NCBI GenBank assembly: GCA_003663295.1 | Contig: QMZS01000067.1 | Coordinates: 1-5,518 of the forward strand | From: Candidatus Aenigmatarchaeota archaeon | GTDB lineage: Archaea > Aenigmatarchaeota > Aenigmatarchaeia > QMZS01 | Length of the DNA stretch: 5,518 nucleotides | Direction: 5' to 3' | Shown: one piece after another, positions 4,971 to 5,518 of the stretch | Layout: each line of letters starts with the position of its first letter | Position numbering within the stretch: the stretch's first letter is position 1 | Made by a program: the position numbers and the translations under genes | Notes under the pieces: model-generated | Seen by the model: the letters and a program-made list of their open reading frames with translations, nothing else | What the model was told of the DNA's origin: nothing | Databases searched by the model: none

Positions 4971-5255
4971 TTATGAAAAAATCCCCTCAAATAATTTCTT
5001 AATATTTCCTGAAGATTCGCATCTTTTAAACCTGCCTTCTTTCAAATATTTTAGACCTCTGTTAATGCTATCTTTGGACTCTTCATCATTATATACCAAA
5101 ATTTCGTCTTTGAGTTCTTCTAATCTTTCCTTCCTTTTTTCAAATTTTCCTATAATCAGCATTATGTAATAAAGTAATCTTATAACTAGTATTTCATTTG
5201 TATACTGATTGATTTCCCTGATTGTTATCTCTTTTCGACTTAAATCCAAAAACAT
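4971..5255 (-). CDS. Small hypothetical helical protein (94 aa), family not recognised
   Basis: An ATG at 5255 opens 94 residues ending at a TAA at 4971-4973. The predicted product is almost wholly helical and highly charged. A hydrophobic stretch of about 12-15 residues (ILVIRLLYYIMLIIG, about 22-36) is followed by a Lys/Glu-rich, coiled-coil-like helix (KFEKRKERLEELKDEIL) and another amphipathic segment (SINRGLKYLKEGRFKR). The hydrophobic part contains an Arg and is short for a transmembrane helix, so a helical hairpin core is as likely. No family is recognised. It lies 35 nt after the Cas6-like fragment and 40 nt before the ATG of the 99-residue gene, all on the minus strand, so the three could form one transcript. 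An overlapping ATG at 5259 in another frame gives only 21 codons and is not favoured. No Shine-Dalgarno sequence is visible. Confidence 0.5.
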   Translation of the reverse strand: MFLDLSRKEITIREINQYTNEILVIRLLYYIMLIIGKFEKRKERLEELKDEILVYNDEESKDSINRGLKYLKEGRFKRCESSGNIKKLFEGIFS

Positions 5256-5290
5256 CCATTATTGGTATTCAACTGTCAATAATTTACTTC

Positions 5291-5518
5291 TTATTTTATC
5301 ATCTTATTCGCAATCTCATGATATTCAAAAGGAATTGTATTTTTAACCCGGATATTCCTTCCTTTATTTTTAACAGTTTTCTCAAATGAGATCAAAGGAT
5401 ATTTATACAAACAACTTTTCTCCAGATGATGATGCAAAATTGTTTTATCCTTGAATTTATTTCCAATAAACCCTCTTAAAAATGTCCCTGGTTCTTCAAC
5501 AAACTTATCTGTTTTCAG
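5291..5518 (-). CDS. Cas6-like N-terminal fragment, running off the window edge, ending early
   Basis: The minus-strand frame is open from the window edge (5518) to a TAA at 5291-5293 and gives 75 residues; the start lies outside. It contains TFLRGFIGNKFKDKTILHHH then CLYKYPLISFE, closely resembling, from memory, the N-terminal domain of a Cas6 family (RG...LHNH/FHNH...YRYPLIQYK). Cas6 cuts CRISPR precursor RNA and usually has well over 100 further residues after the PLIQYK motif, including the C-terminal RAMP fold. Here only 29 follow, ending KNTIPFEYHEIANKMIK, which I do not recognise. The gene may be truncated, rearranged, or a short stand-alone homologue. No CRISPR repeats are seen in this window. 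The call rests on one motif cluster and is moderate; catalytic residues cannot be assigned. Confidence 0.4.
   Translation of the reverse strand: MKTDKFVEEPGTFLRGFIGNKFKDKTILHHHLEKSCLYKYPLISFEKTVKNKGRNIRVKNTIPFEYHEIANKMIK

Noticed and set aside
4960..5169. 69-codon plus-strand frame
   Set aside because: It is antisense to the 94-residue minus-strand gene; serine/leucine-rich composition is typical of an antisense shadow.
4268..5290. Possible CRISPR array near the Cas6-like fragment
   Set aside because: No regularly spaced direct repeats of CRISPR length were found by eye.

Overview
The window is AT-rich and looks like part of a compact prokaryotic genome. None of the plausible start codons has a clear Shine-Dalgarno sequence. 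Several starts have TATA-like boxes upstream, and the radC remnant has one centred about 26 nt before its ATG, the spacing expected of an archaeal leaderless mRNA. I therefore lean towards an archaeon, possibly a DPANN-type lineage with acquired anaerobic genes. This is inference; a low-GC uncultured anaerobic bacterium is the alternative.

The core (297-3539, + strand) is a tight three-gene operon for a soluble NAD-linked [FeFe] hydrogenase. It runs HydC (NuoE-like [2Fe-2S] subunit), HydB (NuoF-like flavin/NAD subunit), HydA (catalytic H-cluster subunit). The hydC-hydB gap is 1 nt and hydB-hydA overlap by 4 nt. All H-cluster ligands and the known proton-path residues are present, so HydA reads as catalytically competent. 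The complex is stripped down: HydB lacks the N-terminal thioredoxin-like and C-terminal ferredoxin domains of Thermotoga-type HydB. HydA lacks the C-terminal [2Fe-2S] domain and has also lost the cysteines of its His-ligated [4Fe-4S] cluster. The expected electron path is NAD(H)-FMN in HydB, through the HydB and HydA Fe-S clusters, to the H-cluster. A simple NADH-H2 enzyme looks at least as likely as a ferredoxin-bifurcating one.

Downstream on the same strand (3695-4267) is a classical rubrerythrin, a peroxide-reducing diiron protein that fits an anaerobe protecting an O2-sensitive hydrogenase.

The flanks look eroded. At the left edge is the 3' end of a probable AP endonuclease (endonuclease IV-like), directly abutted by a short minus-strand coding remnant with an apparent frameshift (88-274). 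To the right, everything is on the minus strand: a radC remnant with an in-frame TGA and no 3' two-thirds (about 4318-4514), two small unrecognised genes (4631-4930 and 4971-5255), and at the edge a Cas6-like N-terminal fragment that ends early (5291-5518). No CRISPR array, tRNA, rRNA or transposase was seen, and hydrogenase maturation genes (hydE, hydF, hydG) are not in the window.
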